From Acetatifactor sp. (GTDB lineage Bacteria; Bacillota; Clostridia; Lachnospirales; Lachnospiraceae), in the NCBI GenBank assembly GCA_024695935.1, contig JAILHH010000023.1, forward strand, positions 1-64,000: a stretch of 64,000 nt of DNA, read 5' to 3'. The first letter of the stretch is position 1; each line of letters begins with the position of its first letter. The notes under the pieces are model-generated. The model was not told the origin of the DNA and did not search any database. It was given only the letters and a program-made list of their open reading frames with translations. Below are positions 44,836 to 54,719 of this stretch, piece after piece. The translations under genes and the position numbers were made by a program.

Positions 44836-47226
44836 TTAACCCATTATGACTTTTACGCTATGTACTGAACCCTCTTCAAATACAGGGATCGCATCAACTT
44901 TATTTCCGTCGACTTCCACTGTCTTTACACCCTTCATAACTCCATCCGGATTTTCCACAGTGATATCGTATGTTGCGCCTCTCCACTGTCTGTGTACACT
45001 GAAGGTCTTCCAGTCTGCGGGAACGCAGGGATCTATAACAAGCTTGTCAAAGTCGGGACGGATTCCCAACATGTAACGGGTTGCTGAAAAATATGACCAG
45101 CCGCCGGAACCTGTCATAAAGGGATGTCTTGCCCTTCCGTGAGCCGTGTGGTCCTTGCCCATGATAAACTGGCAATATGAATAGGGCTCAGCCTCTCTTA
45201 TCTCGATCATGTCATTCTGATAATAAGGGCAGAGCGCATCATAGAATTTCATTGCTCTGTCGCCGCGTCCCAGTTTACATTCCGCAGCCCATGCCCAGGG
45301 ATTCGGATGTGAAAAGATGGAACCGTTTTCCTTTAAGCCGGGATAAACTCTGGTGACAAATCCGATGTCATCATCCGGCTTTGTATATGAAGGCGCATTC
45401 AGCATGATACCATAAGGTGTATAGAGATATTTGTCCACGCTGTCCATGGCCTTTATACCCTTGTCATAGGGTGCTGCACCGGAGAGAACAGCCCAGGAGT
45501 TTGACTCCAGGTGAACCTTTCCCTCTTCATCATTTTTTGTTCCTATCTTCTTGCCGTTTTTGGTGATTCCTCTGATGTACCACTCACCGTCCCAGAGTTC
45601 TCTGTCGCATACTTCCTTTACATGGTCTCTGATGGCAGTGTATTTTGTGACATCAAGTTCTCTGCCAAGATACTTTGCAAGTTCGATAAAATTATCCAAT
45701 GCCCAATAGTGAAGGAATGATACAAGCGCACTCTCTCCACCGCCCAGGTTCAGGCAGTCATTCCAGTCCGCTCTGAGGCCCTTGCAGATTCCTGTGGCAC
45801 CAACCATCTCAGTTGAAAAGTCCAAAATGGTCTTCATATGTTCATAAACCGTATCCTCCCCCTTGTCGGCATAGGTTACGGGCATATCGGCAAACTTAAA
45901 ATCTCCGGTTTCCTTGATATATTCAATGATGGACGGAACGAGCCACAATGCATCGTCGGAGCAGGCATCCTTTAATCCGTGGATCATGGAATCCTTGTCC
46001 GGCTCGGGGATAACTGTAGGCGATTTAAAGGGCTTTACGGATTCATCAGGCTCGAACCACTCGGGCTGGAACAGGTGAAGTCCGTATCCGTGACTGGTGA
46101 GACCCTTTAAGAGCTGCACGATCCTGAGTCTGCACTTTTCAGGATTTGAATGGGGAACTGTCATGGAATCCTGAGCCGTATCCCTGTATCCAAGGCCAAC
46201 TCTTCCTCCCACCTCAATGAAGGAGGCAAATCTGGAGAACATGACATTTATCTCGCTCTGATAAAGTGTCCAGGTGTTTATGAGCGTATTCATTCCCTCG
46301 TTGGGAGTGCTAATCTGAAGCTTGTCAAATTTATCCTGCCAGAATTTTCTTAAGGTCTCATAGGCTGCATCCACATTTGCAAAGTCTGAATATTTTTTCT
46401 TTGCGATCCTGCCCTTTTCTCTGTTTCCCTCACCCAGCATAAAGATGAATCTCTTTTCCTCGCCGGGATTTAATGTGAATTTCTTCATAAGGGATGTACA
46501 GTGATTGTTTCCAAGTTCATGGGAAGATGAGCATTCACCCTTTTCAACCGCGATCGGGTTGTCCTCGGTTCTGTAGGCACCGATAAATTTATCCCTCAGG
46601 CAGTCATATCCGTCAGGATCAAAATTTGATGCAAAATACTGGAAACCGAACTGCTCATAGAACAGATCTTCCTCGATGATGCCATCCTCATAGGATGAGC
46701 CCGCACAATACATACTCATCTGGAAATTCTGATTGTCTATCATGATATGGTGGAATGAAAGCTCGGCGTATGAGAAAATGCTTAAATCACGCACTCTGTC
46801 AGTGGTGTTTTTAACCACAACATCCCAGAGTTCAACATTGTCACCAATGGGAACCGACATCTTCTGGCTTGCCTTTAATCCATCGTATTCACACTCGTAA
46901 ACAGTGTAGCTCATACCGTGACGGCAGGTGTATTTTGCCTCGTCGAGACTCTTTCCCACAGGCTGCCAGGACACTGAAAAATAGTCCTTATTTTCGTTGT
47001 CCCTTATATAAACATAATGACCGGGTCTGTCCATAGGGATGGAATTTCCCCTGAACCTTGTGACTCTGTGGTACTCGGGAGTCTTATAAAACATGTAACC
47101 TCCCGCTGTATGATTGATCACCACGCAGGTGTCCTCCACACCCAGATAGTTGGTCCAGGATGTGGGAATATCCACACGGTCGATGACATATTCTCTGTTT
47201 TCGTTGTCGAAATGTCCGTACTGCAC
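44836..47226 (-). CDS. chbP: GH94 phosphorylase, chitobiose phosphorylase-like
   Basis: This 796-residue GH94 enzyme cleaves a beta-linked disaccharide by phosphorolysis. It follows the N,N'-diacetylchitobiose phosphorylase pattern closely as recalled: opening YGHFDNENREYVI, SRFASFIEVGGRVGLGYRDT (331-350), GLRADWNDCLNLGGGES with the general-acid Asp (487-490), and HPNPWAWAAECKLGRGDR. Length (~800) fits that subgroup. The start is GTG at 47226 with GGAGG 8 bp upstream. With the adjacent mutase and nearby nagA/nagB it gives a route from chitobiose to fructose-6-phosphate. Cellobiose phosphorylase is the main alternative. Confidence 0.85.
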   Translation of the reverse strand: MQYGHFDNENREYVIDRVDIPTSWTNYLGVEDTCVVINHTAGGYMFYKTPEYHRVTRFRGNSIPMDRPGHYVYIRDNENKDYFSVSWQPVGKSLDEAKYTCRHGMSYTVYECEYDGLKASQKMSVPIGDNVELWDVVVKNTTDRVRDLSIFSYAELSFHHIMIDNQNFQMSMYCAGSSYEDGIIEEDLFYEQFGFQYFASNFDPDGYDCLRDKFIGAYRTEDNPIAVEKGECSSSHELGNNHCTSLMKKFTLNPGEEKRFIFMLGEGNREKGRIAKKKYSDFANVDAAYETLRKFWQDKFDKLQISTPNEGMNTLINTWTLYQSEINVMFSRFASFIEVGGRVGLGYRDTAQDSMTVPHSNPEKCRLRIVQLLKGLTSHGYGLHLFQPEWFEPDESVKPFKSPTVIPEPDKDSMIHGLKDACSDDALWLVPSIIEYIKETGDFKFADMPVTYADKGEDTVYEHMKTILDFSTEMVGATGICKGLRADWNDCLNLGGGESALVSFLHYWALDNFIELAKYLGRELDVTKYTAIRDHVKEVCDRELWDGEWYIRGITKNGKKIGTKNDEEGKVHLESNSWAVLSGAAPYDKGIKAMDSVDKYLYTPYGIMLNAPSYTKPDDDIGFVTRVYPGLKENGSIFSHPNPWAWAAECKLGRGDRAMKFYDALCPYYQNDMIEIREAEPYSYCQFIMGKDHTAHGRARHPFMTGSGGWSYFSATRYMLGIRPDFDKLVIDPCVPADWKTFSVHRQWRGATYDITVENPDGVMKGVKTVEVDGNKVDAIPVFEEGSVHSVKVIMG

Positions 47227-47417
47227 TTTACATTCCTCCGTAAATTTGATTTTTTGCCTGGTGGCATAAATTTATATTAGCAAATCAATATTTTTTTCTA
47301 AATTGTAATGTATGTCAGATTTTGTTTTTTATTGTTCAAAATCCTGTCTTGTATTATTGGTACTTTTAAACTAAAATAATGTTATTAAGAAATGTTTTGG
47401 GGCATATGGAGATTGGG

Positions 47418-49346
47418 ATGGCAAAGATACATACAATAGCTGTTTTTATTTCACATATTTACGGGGACTATCAACGTGATTTATGCCAGGGAGTCATAGA
47501 CAAGGCTTCGCAATACGGATATCATGTTGATATTTTTGTTTCCAATGACGAAAAGGTACTGGGCAATTACAGCAAGGGCGAATTCAGCATTTTAAAGATA
47601 CCTAATGCTGCTAATTACGACGGCGTTATCACCAGTACGGGAACATATCTGGTTAAAGAGATCAAGGATCGTATCATCGAAGAATTGCAGACCTGGAACT
47701 GTCCGGTGGTTGATATCAACACCGCGGAGACTCCTTTTGCAAGAGTCCTGCTTGACAACAATATCGCCACGAAAGAGATCGTGGAACACCTTGTCAAGGT
47801 CCATAATTTCACCAGGATAGTTTACCTTGGATGCACTGAGGAAGAGTTCGTATCAAAAGAGCGAGAGCATTATTACCGCGAAGCCATGACGGATCTGGAT
47901 CTGAAGGATCACATAATCTATACTGAGTCCGATTTTTCACAGGAAGGCATAATGACGGCGCTGGATAAGCTTTTGTTAAACGACCCTCAGGCCATAATCT
48001 GCTACAACGACCAGATGGCTTCCACAGTAATAGCAGAGCTTGCTTCAAAGGGAGTGAACATCCCCTGCCGTGTGGCCGTTACGGGATGTGACAATCTGGA
48101 ATTTGGGCAGAATATCAACCCTTCCCTTACCACGGTCACTTTCCCTGCCTACGAGCTCGGTGAAAAAGCCTTTGACTTTTTGTTAAAAAAACTGGACGAT
48201 CCGGAATTTGATGAATTTGTCACAGTGAATGCCACACCTATTTTCAGGAATTCCTGTGGCTGCCATGTGACAAAAAACACTCCTCCCATACTTTACAGTT
48301 ATAAATTAAAGAGTAAGATAGATCAACTTGAGAGGGTATATCTCTCCGGCATGAGAATGTCCTCCATCCTCCAGGGTGTAAAGGACCTGGACGTGGGTGT
48401 TGAGCTCATAGACGACTTTGTCAGAAATGTTAACAAAGATCAGGGCGTTGTGGGGCTTAGAGAATTTTATCTCTGCCTGTATTCGGAATGGGACAGAATC
48501 TCCTCGGAGGTAAAGCGTGTCACGCATTTGGAGGAGAATCTTGACAAGGACAAGATCTTTTTAAAGCTTGCAAGACGCGACGGTGTCAGGCTTTCGGAAT
48601 GCACTTTTTCCAAAAAAGATTCCCTGCCCGATTATATCAGAAATGCCAATACCAGCTCTGTATATGTTTTTACGCCTCTCTTTTTCGGTGAAAAGAGCTA
48701 CGGATACATATGCCAGGCATATGAGAATAATATAATCTCATATCCTTTCCCCTTTGTGAGCTGGCTTTCTAACTTAAATTCCATGTTCCACTCGATCCGC
48801 AGCAACAAGAACATGCAGATCATGCTGGACAGACTGGAGGAGATCTACAGCCACGATGCTCTGACAGGCCTTTTAAACCTTCAGACTTTCAATATGAAGG
48901 TTACGGACTTTATAAAAAAAGCGGCTGCAGAAGGAAAACAGATCTCAGCCCTGGTGCTTGATCTGGATTATCTAAAGAAGATCAATGACAAATTCGGTCA
49001 TGCGGAAGGAAATTTTGCGATACAGATCCTGGGTCAGGCCATCAGTCAGGTTTTAAGCGATGACCTTATTGCCTGCAGGTTCGGCGGAGACGAATTCTAT
49101 ATCCTTTGCAGCGGACTGAGTGAGGAAGAAACTCAGAATATCATATACAGGATCCAGAAATACCTTGAAAACTACAACGAGACCAGTTCCCGTCCCTTCA
49201 AGGTAATGGTCAGCGGCGGTTACGCCTTCCTTGCAGGGTACGAAACCGAGGATGTGGATGAAGGCTTCAAAGCCGCAGACAAAAATATGTACGCTCAAAA
49301 AGAGATCCGCCACAGGAAATTCGGAGATTCCTACAGCGAGGAATAA
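47418..49346 (+). CDS. LacI-type sugar-sensor domain fused to GGDEF diguanylate cyclase
   Basis: This 642-residue cytosolic protein has an N-terminal LacI/periplasmic-binding-like sensor (~1-280; IHTIAVFISHIYG, AIICYNDQMASTVIAEL, VTGCDNLEFG) that lacks the DNA-binding HTH, a middle region (~290-460), and a GGDEF domain with GGDEF at 556-560. The catalytic signature is intact; an RxxD product-inhibition site is not visible before it. No signal peptide or membrane helix is seen, so a cytoplasmic sugar would control c-di-GMP synthesis. The ATG at 47418 has GGAG 6 bp upstream. It is divergent from the chbP operon. Confidence 0.9.
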   Translation: MAKIHTIAVFISHIYGDYQRDLCQGVIDKASQYGYHVDIFVSNDEKVLGNYSKGEFSILKIPNAANYDGVITSTGTYLVKEIKDRIIEELQTWNCPVVDINTAETPFARVLLDNNIATKEIVEHLVKVHNFTRIVYLGCTEEEFVSKEREHYYREAMTDLDLKDHIIYTESDFSQEGIMTALDKLLLNDPQAIICYNDQMASTVIAELASKGVNIPCRVAVTGCDNLEFGQNINPSLTTVTFPAYELGEKAFDFLLKKLDDPEFDEFVTVNATPIFRNSCGCHVTKNTPPILYSYKLKSKIDQLERVYLSGMRMSSILQGVKDLDVGVELIDDFVRNVNKDQGVVGLREFYLCLYSEWDRISSEVKRVTHLEENLDKDKIFLKLARRDGVRLSECTFSKKDSLPDYIRNANTSSVYVFTPLFFGEKSYGYICQAYENNIISYPFPFVSWLSNLNSMFHSIRSNKNMQIMLDRLEEIYSHDALTGLLNLQTFNMKVTDFIKKAAAEGKQISALVLDLDYLKKINDKFGHAEGNFAIQILGQAISQVLSDDLIACRFGGDEFYILCSGLSEEETQNIIYRIQKYLENYNETSSRPFKVMVSGGYAFLAGYETEDVDEGFKAADKNMYAQKEIRHRKFGDSYSEE

Positions 49347-49355
49347 AAGCACAAA

Positions 49356-49398
49356 AACCTCTGCAGTTTTCACAAATATGTGATCGTCTGCAGAGGTT
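49356..49398. terminator. Bidirectional terminator between GGDEF gene and AraC regulator
   Basis: 11-bp stem AACCTCTGCAG/CTGCAGAGGTT enclosing an inner TCACA/TGTGA stem, with T-tracts on both strands. Confidence 0.9.
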
Positions 49399-49406
49399 TA
49401 TTTTTT

Positions 49407-50882
49407 CTATTCTTCCGTGCTTTCCGGAATATCTTTTTTGAATTGCATGTTCTTTCTGTATTCCGTCGGGGATACTCCGTATGAAGCCTTAAATATCTTC
49501 ATGAAATGTTTTTCGTTCTCATATCCGATCTTTTGACTGATCTCCACGATACGCATATCGGTCTTTTCCAAAAGTTCCTTGGCCTTGTTCATTCTGATGT
49601 CCTTTAAAAAGGCCACAAAATTCGTGCCGGTATACTGTTTAAAGGCATATGAAAACAGTGAATAATTCATGGATATATGGTTTGAAACCACAGCCATATT
49701 TAAGTCCTTGTCGTAGTTTTCCCTCACATACATCACAGCCTGCTGGATCTTTTGCTTGTTTTTGTAATCCTCAAACTTGTGATTTAAACTCTCAGTGAAC
49801 TTATCCAGCCATCCCATGAACTCATTTTCATAGAACCCGATGTTCTTGAAGGCGTAAAGATGCTTGAATTTTTCTATTCTCTCACTCTCTGCATGCAGTA
49901 CCGCGTCATAGGTTTCCGACAGCTCCGAGAGAAAGCTTATCAGCTGTTCATCCAGATTGAAATGATCGATATCTCTTCTGGCATTCCAGAAAATGCTCCT
50001 CAGATTCTTCATGGCCTGTTCTACCTTGTCGGTTCCAAGCATCTGGATGTATGAAGAAATGGACTCGGCCTGGAGCTTTTCCTCGAATTTTGTAAAGGCC
50101 AAAAGTTCATCGTAATCGATCTGAAGCTTTTCAAGCCAAAACGCCTCTATCCTGGATTTTTTTGCCTCATTATATGCCTCTTTTATCTCCACGAAATCCG
50201 TGTGGAGCCGGCTTATACCGATATATCTGGTGCGCCACTCCTGAAGCTTGTATTTGTTTAACACATCAGCTTTTAAGATATAGATCTCGAAATCTCCCAG
50301 ATTGTTGATATAGACATGATCTTCATCAACCCTCATTTCCCCGGGGCGATTATCCAGACATACCACAAAATATCCGTCAGTAAAGAAAGTATCTCCATAC
50401 TCGCTGGCTATGGCGGCCACCTCGGCGTCTGTCACGTCGTCATCCCATATCATATGCTTTATCTGCTGGCATCCGATGGTCCTGGTATTTACATTCCTTA
50501 CATGTTTTTCTTTTATCTCTTCATCCAGGGTGGTGAGGATCTCTTTTATCTTGTCACGATCCACAGGCTTTAAGATATATTCCCTGACACCGGCTCTGAG
50601 CATTTCCACTGCGTATGAAAATTCATCATATCCGGAAACCGCCACGGTAAGAGGCTTGTTTGGAAGGTCCTGCATGGCCTTTACGAGCTCTATACCGTCC
50701 ATCTTTGGCATACGGATATCGGTAAACATCACGTCCACCACCTGAGTCTTTAGGATCTCCAAAGCCATTTCTCCGTTTCCGCATTCCAATATGGTATCCA
50801 CCGGAACACCGCTTCTTTGAATCATGGCTTTGATTCCCTGTCTGATCATTTTTTCATCTTCAACTATCAAAAGAGTATGCAT
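49407..50882 (-). CDS. YesN-type response regulator with AraC DNA-binding domain
   Basis: This 491-residue regulator has a receiver domain (D55 in FTDIRMPKMDG), a long middle region (~130-385) typical of the large YesN group, and a C-terminal AraC double HTH (NMAVVSNHISMNYSLFSYAFKQYTG and IVEISQKIGYENEKHFMKIFKASYGVSPTEYR). The ATG at 50882 has GGGAGG upstream; the longer frame would overlap the kinase. It lies 10 bp after its partner kinase. Likely target: the sugar ABC transporter and/or GH94 gene upstream of this pair (inference). Confidence 0.94.
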   Translation of the reverse strand: MHTLLIVEDEKMIRQGIKAMIQRSGVPVDTILECGNGEMALEILKTQVVDVMFTDIRMPKMDGIELVKAMQDLPNKPLTVAVSGYDEFSYAVEMLRAGVREYILKPVDRDKIKEILTTLDEEIKEKHVRNVNTRTIGCQQIKHMIWDDDVTDAEVAAIASEYGDTFFTDGYFVVCLDNRPGEMRVDEDHVYINNLGDFEIYILKADVLNKYKLQEWRTRYIGISRLHTDFVEIKEAYNEAKKSRIEAFWLEKLQIDYDELLAFTKFEEKLQAESISSYIQMLGTDKVEQAMKNLRSIFWNARRDIDHFNLDEQLISFLSELSETYDAVLHAESERIEKFKHLYAFKNIGFYENEFMGWLDKFTESLNHKFEDYKNKQKIQQAVMYVRENYDKDLNMAVVSNHISMNYSLFSYAFKQYTGTNFVAFLKDIRMNKAKELLEKTDMRIVEISQKIGYENEKHFMKIFKASYGVSPTEYRKNMQFKKDIPESTEE

Positions 50883-50892
50883 AAATGCCTCC

Positions 50893-52752
50893 CTAAGGAT
50901 TACTTGTTTCTTTCTCATCCGGTTCGAAGAAGGTCTGGGGAACCCTCAGCTGAACCTTGGTAAATACACCAAGTTTTGAATTCACGGTAAGGCCGTAATT
51001 TTCTCCGAAATTCATATGGATCCTGTCTTCCACATTTTTCAGTCCTATGCCATGGCCTCCTCCCTCTCTGGAAGCATAGGATTTCTCTGTCTCATCCGTG
51101 TTAAACTTTCCGTGGATCTTGTCCATAAGTTTCTCCACCTGTTCCTCGGTCATGCCTTTTCCCGCATCGGTTACTTCCAGCACGACCTCGGAATTTTCAA
51201 GCTTACCCTTCACATAAATATTGGTATTTTCCGCGATCTGCTCTATTCCATGGTATATGGCATTTTCGACAATGGGCTGCAGACTCATCTTTGGTATCTG
51301 CTGTTTAAGCACCAGATCCGGTATGTTTAAAGACAGATATATCTCATAATCAAATCTTAAGTTTATGAGAGCCAGATAGTTTTTCACATAATCCAGCTCC
51401 TCACCCACCGTTACGGTACCGCTGGTCCAGTGCATGCTGTATCTGAGAAGCCTTCCCAAACTTGTGATGGCATCTGAGATATCATATTTTTCATCGATCT
51501 CTGCCATCATCTTAATGGACTCCAGTACATTATAAATAAAATGAGCATTGATCTGATTTTGTAGCACTCGGATCTCGGAGTTTTTGGCAAGTCGCTCTCT
51601 TGTGACATTTTCCTCCATCAGTGCCCTGATCCTGTCCAGCATCTTGTCTATCTGGGAACCCAGCTCCCCGATCTCATCATTGTCGGAAACACCTATCCTG
51701 ACAGAGAGGTCACCGTCCTGAACCTGTCTGATGGAATCCAGGATCCTGTAAAATTTTGAAAAAAGCCTCTTTACGATACTGTTTATGGCAAATGACAAAA
51801 TAACAGCCATTATCAGCATTCCGAAAAGATACATGTTACGGCTGCTTCTGAGGCTTCCTATGGTATCTTCCATATCATAGACACCCACTATGCAGCCTCC
51901 CAGCTCCGGCACATATTTAGTCTCCACCAGGATCGCGGTCTCATATCCGGGGTCAAATGCCTGAATACTTCTGTTCCAGTTCCAGTCATCCCGCGCATCC
52001 AGAAAAGAAACCACATCATCTGCAAAGTCAGCATTTTGATCACTGCTGTAGGTATTTCCTTCATTGTCCCTGAAAAACACTATGGTGTGCTCATCTGAAT
52101 TGTAAATATCTGGAAACAGGGTGTTCATGGTGACAGCGACTTCCAGATATCCCACGGTTCCGCTTCCTGTTATCCTGATGGGAGTGATATATGCAGCATT
52201 TCTCTGGGTGGTATTTAAAAGTGAAGAATCCACATTTGTGTCCACATAATCAAATACCCATCCTCCGATCTCATCCCTGTCTGCCCATGGAAGCTTGTCC
52301 ATGGATCCGTAATTATAGAGGATGGGAGGCGTCTCGGTGATGTTGACGCTGTTAATGTATAATCTGAGTTTATAAATATCAGGGTTTGATTCCACCATAC
52401 GTTCAAGGCTGGTGATGCTCATGTTATATGGGTTATTCACATACAGCAGACTGTGCCCCTGGAATATTCTGTCTATAAGCCCGGTCAGATTGGAATCTGT
52501 CAGGGTAAAATCTGTTGCGGATTCAATAATACTCACATTGCTCTGAATCTCATTGTCGCACCTGTTTAAAGTGAATGTAAGGGAATCGGCGCTGTCCTCG
52601 ATCCCTCTGCGCTCAATGCTTTTGTACATAAGCACGGTGAAAATGGATGAGGGCACCAAAACCAGAACCAGCATGATTATGGCAATCTTGCGGTTCAGTT
52701 TCATTCCGCGGTATTTAATTAATCCTCTTCTCTTTCCCTTATCTTTGTTCAT
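50893..52752 (-). CDS. YesM-type sensor histidine kinase
   Basis: This 619-residue kinase has membrane helices at ~22-42 and ~307-327, a ~260-residue extracellular sensor, HAMP (~328-380), the phospho-His region QNQINAHFIYN (His404; the usual Pro is Ala) and an ATPase domain with GGGHGIGLKNVEDRI. It lies just downstream of the terminator of the sugar ABC operon and forms a separate transcript with the AraC regulator. An internal ATG at residue 17 is an alternative start. Confidence 0.93.
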   Translation of the reverse strand: MNKDKGKRRGLIKYRGMKLNRKIAIIMLVLVLVPSSIFTVLMYKSIERRGIEDSADSLTFTLNRCDNEIQSNVSIIESATDFTLTDSNLTGLIDRIFQGHSLLYVNNPYNMSITSLERMVESNPDIYKLRLYINSVNITETPPILYNYGSMDKLPWADRDEIGGWVFDYVDTNVDSSLLNTTQRNAAYITPIRITGSGTVGYLEVAVTMNTLFPDIYNSDEHTIVFFRDNEGNTYSSDQNADFADDVVSFLDARDDWNWNRSIQAFDPGYETAILVETKYVPELGGCIVGVYDMEDTIGSLRSSRNMYLFGMLIMAVILSFAINSIVKRLFSKFYRILDSIRQVQDGDLSVRIGVSDNDEIGELGSQIDKMLDRIRALMEENVTRERLAKNSEIRVLQNQINAHFIYNVLESIKMMAEIDEKYDISDAITSLGRLLRYSMHWTSGTVTVGEELDYVKNYLALINLRFDYEIYLSLNIPDLVLKQQIPKMSLQPIVENAIYHGIEQIAENTNIYVKGKLENSEVVLEVTDAGKGMTEEQVEKLMDKIHGKFNTDETEKSYASREGGGHGIGLKNVEDRIHMNFGENYGLTVNSKLGVFTKVQLRVPQTFFEPDEKETSNP

Positions 52753-52781
52753 CTTATATATAATAACCTATTTTAGTAAAA

Positions 52782-52809
52782 AAGGCTTCCATTTTTCAAT
52801 GGAAGCCTT
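52782..52809 (-). terminator. Terminator of the second sugar ABC operon
   Basis: Perfect 12-bp stem AAGGCTTCCATT/AATGGAAGCCTT with a 4-base loop, then six T residues on the minus strand. Confidence 0.92.
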
Positions 52810-52826
52810 GAAATGCTTTGAATTAA

Positions 52827-53666
52827 TTATTCCTTTACAGAACCTGCAGAAATACTGCTGATAATGTATCTAGAGAAGAAACAGAAAGCAATTACAACAG
52901 GAATAATTGAAATTGATACCGCAAGGTATTTAGCACCCTGGTTCTTCGCCATATCCTTTGATGCTGACAGAGTTGAAAGCATAACAGGAAGAGGGAACTT
53001 CTTGGGTGTATTCAAAAGGAGCATGGGCATAAGGTATGAGTTCCAGCTTCCGATGAATGCACCGATGGACATTGTTGCAATAGCGGGTGTTACGATAGGA
53101 ATAGCGATCCTATGGAACATGTACCACTCTTTTGCTCCGTCAATACGACCTGCCTCAAGAAGAGACATAGGAAGGATTGACAGGAAATACTGTCTCAGGA
53201 AGAAAACTGTTCCTGAAGCTGCAATTGAAGGTACGATAAGCGGTACATAAGAGTCGATCATCTTCAACTGGAATACCAGGTTGTAGAAACCAAGGAGAGA
53301 AAGCTGTCCGGGAATCATCATAAATACGACGATTACGTAGAAGATGATATCTCTTCCTTTAAACTTATATACTGCAAGTGCAAAAGCGGTAAGTGTTGAG
53401 AAATAACCGCTAAGGATTGTTACGGGAACTGCAAGCTTTAAGCTGTTCCAGAAACCGAGGAACAGGTTAAAGTAATTAAATACGATATCCCAGTTTTCTT
53501 TTAAAGCATCACCGGGTACAAATGTAAAGCTTCTTGAGATCTCTGCACCTGTTCTGGTGGCATTAACAAGAGTAAGTGCAAGAGGAATCATACAGGTGAT
53601 TGCTAATATGATCATTGCTATATAAATGATAGTATAGACGAATGTCTTCCAAACTTTTGCGCCCAT
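52827..53666 (-). CDS. Sugar ABC transporter permease, MalG type
   Basis: This 279-residue protein has six membrane helices and the EAA loop LPMSLLEAGRIDGAKEWYMFHRIAIPIVTP. AAGGAGG precedes the ATG. It forms a pair with the MalF-type gene, 3 bp upstream. No ATPase gene is present, as in the first sugar transporter here. Confidence 0.93.
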   Translation of the reverse strand: MGAKVWKTFVYTIIYIAMIILAITCMIPLALTLVNATRTGAEISRSFTFVPGDALKENWDIVFNYFNLFLGFWNSLKLAVPVTILSGYFSTLTAFALAVYKFKGRDIIFYVIVVFMMIPGQLSLLGFYNLVFQLKMIDSYVPLIVPSIAASGTVFFLRQYFLSILPMSLLEAGRIDGAKEWYMFHRIAIPIVTPAIATMSIGAFIGSWNSYLMPMLLLNTPKKFPLPVMLSTLSASKDMAKNQGAKYLAVSISIIPVVIAFCFFSRYIISSISAGSVKE

Positions 53667-53669
53667 AGA

Positions 53670-54596
53670 TTAGTCCTCCTTCGGATTCATCAGCTTAAAC
53701 TGAATAATGGAAACTATCAGAATAAGAATGAATAATACATAAGCAATTGCTCCGGCGTAACCAACCTGCTTAGGCTTGATTACAAATCCGTACTTATACA
53801 GGTACATAATCATGGTCATTGTGGATCCGAAAGGTGCTCCGGTATCGCCGAACATAAGGAAAGGCATATCGAACATCTGAAGACCACCGATGAATGATGT
53901 AATGGACACATAGAGGAAAATAGGTTTCAGCAAAGGCATTGTGATCTTTGCAAACTGAACCCATCTGTTTGCTCCATCGATAGCGGAAGCCTCGAAGTAG
54001 TCTCTGTTGATACCCTGAACACCTGCCATCAGCATGATGAAAGAGTTACCGAACCACTGCCATGCAGAAATGACAGATACTACATACGGAGCTGTCTCCT
54101 TTTTACCAAGCCAGTCTATAGGGACATAGTTTGGGAACATCTGGTGCAAACCAACGTTAACTGAACCATGCTGCCAGTCAAGAAGAGTGGTAAACATGAA
54201 TGCGATCGAAGTAACCGCAATGATATTGGGGATGTAATATACTGCACGGAAGAAAGGAAGTCCGCGGAATCTGTATTTTACATCTGAGAATATCATAGTA
54301 AGTAAAAATGCAAGTCCTAACTGTAAGATGATATTAGGTATCCAAATTCTGAGTGTGTTAAAAAGAGAGGTCCAAAAGAACTTATCCTTTATAACTCTGG
54401 CATAGTTCTCGAATCCCACGAACTTCATAGGACCGAATCCCTTATACGTACTGAATGAAATCTGCAATGTACGGAATACTGGATAGACACTGAAGATCAG
54501 GAATACGATAACAAAGGGAGCTACCATTAAATAGCCGACTCTGTTATAAGCTTGTAATTTTGAGCTTTTGTTGCTCGCTGCTTTTTTGTCTGACAT
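53670..54596 (-). CDS. Sugar ABC transporter permease, MalF type
   Basis: This 308-residue permease has six membrane helices and the EAA-type loop INRDYFEASAIDGANRWVQFAKITMPLLKP. GGGGG lies 7 bp before the ATG. It is separated from the binding protein by 123 bp holding a hairpin, the same layout as in the first transporter operon. Confidence 0.93.
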   Translation of the reverse strand: MSDKKAASNKSSKLQAYNRVGYLMVAPFVIVFLIFSVYPVFRTLQISFSTYKGFGPMKFVGFENYARVIKDKFFWTSLFNTLRIWIPNIILQLGLAFLLTMIFSDVKYRFRGLPFFRAVYYIPNIIAVTSIAFMFTTLLDWQHGSVNVGLHQMFPNYVPIDWLGKKETAPYVVSVISAWQWFGNSFIMLMAGVQGINRDYFEASAIDGANRWVQFAKITMPLLKPIFLYVSITSFIGGLQMFDMPFLMFGDTGAPFGSTMTMIMYLYKYGFVIKPKQVGYAGAIAYVLFILILIVSIIQFKLMNPKED

Positions 54597-54649
54597 AAAT
54601 TACCCCCATACGGTATTTTTTCTGCCCGAAACCATTCCGAGCATAGTCA

Positions 54650-54676
54650 GAGTGAAGGGTTTATGGCCCTTCACTC
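54650..54676 (-). other. Intercistronic stem-loop in second transporter operon
   Basis: 10-bp stem GAGTGAAGGG/CCCTTCACTC with a 7-base loop and no T-tract, between the solute-binding protein and permease genes. Confidence 0.75.
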
Positions 54677-54719
54677 CGTAAAAGCTACTAAGTAGCCGAC
54701 TATTCATTATAGTCTAAAA

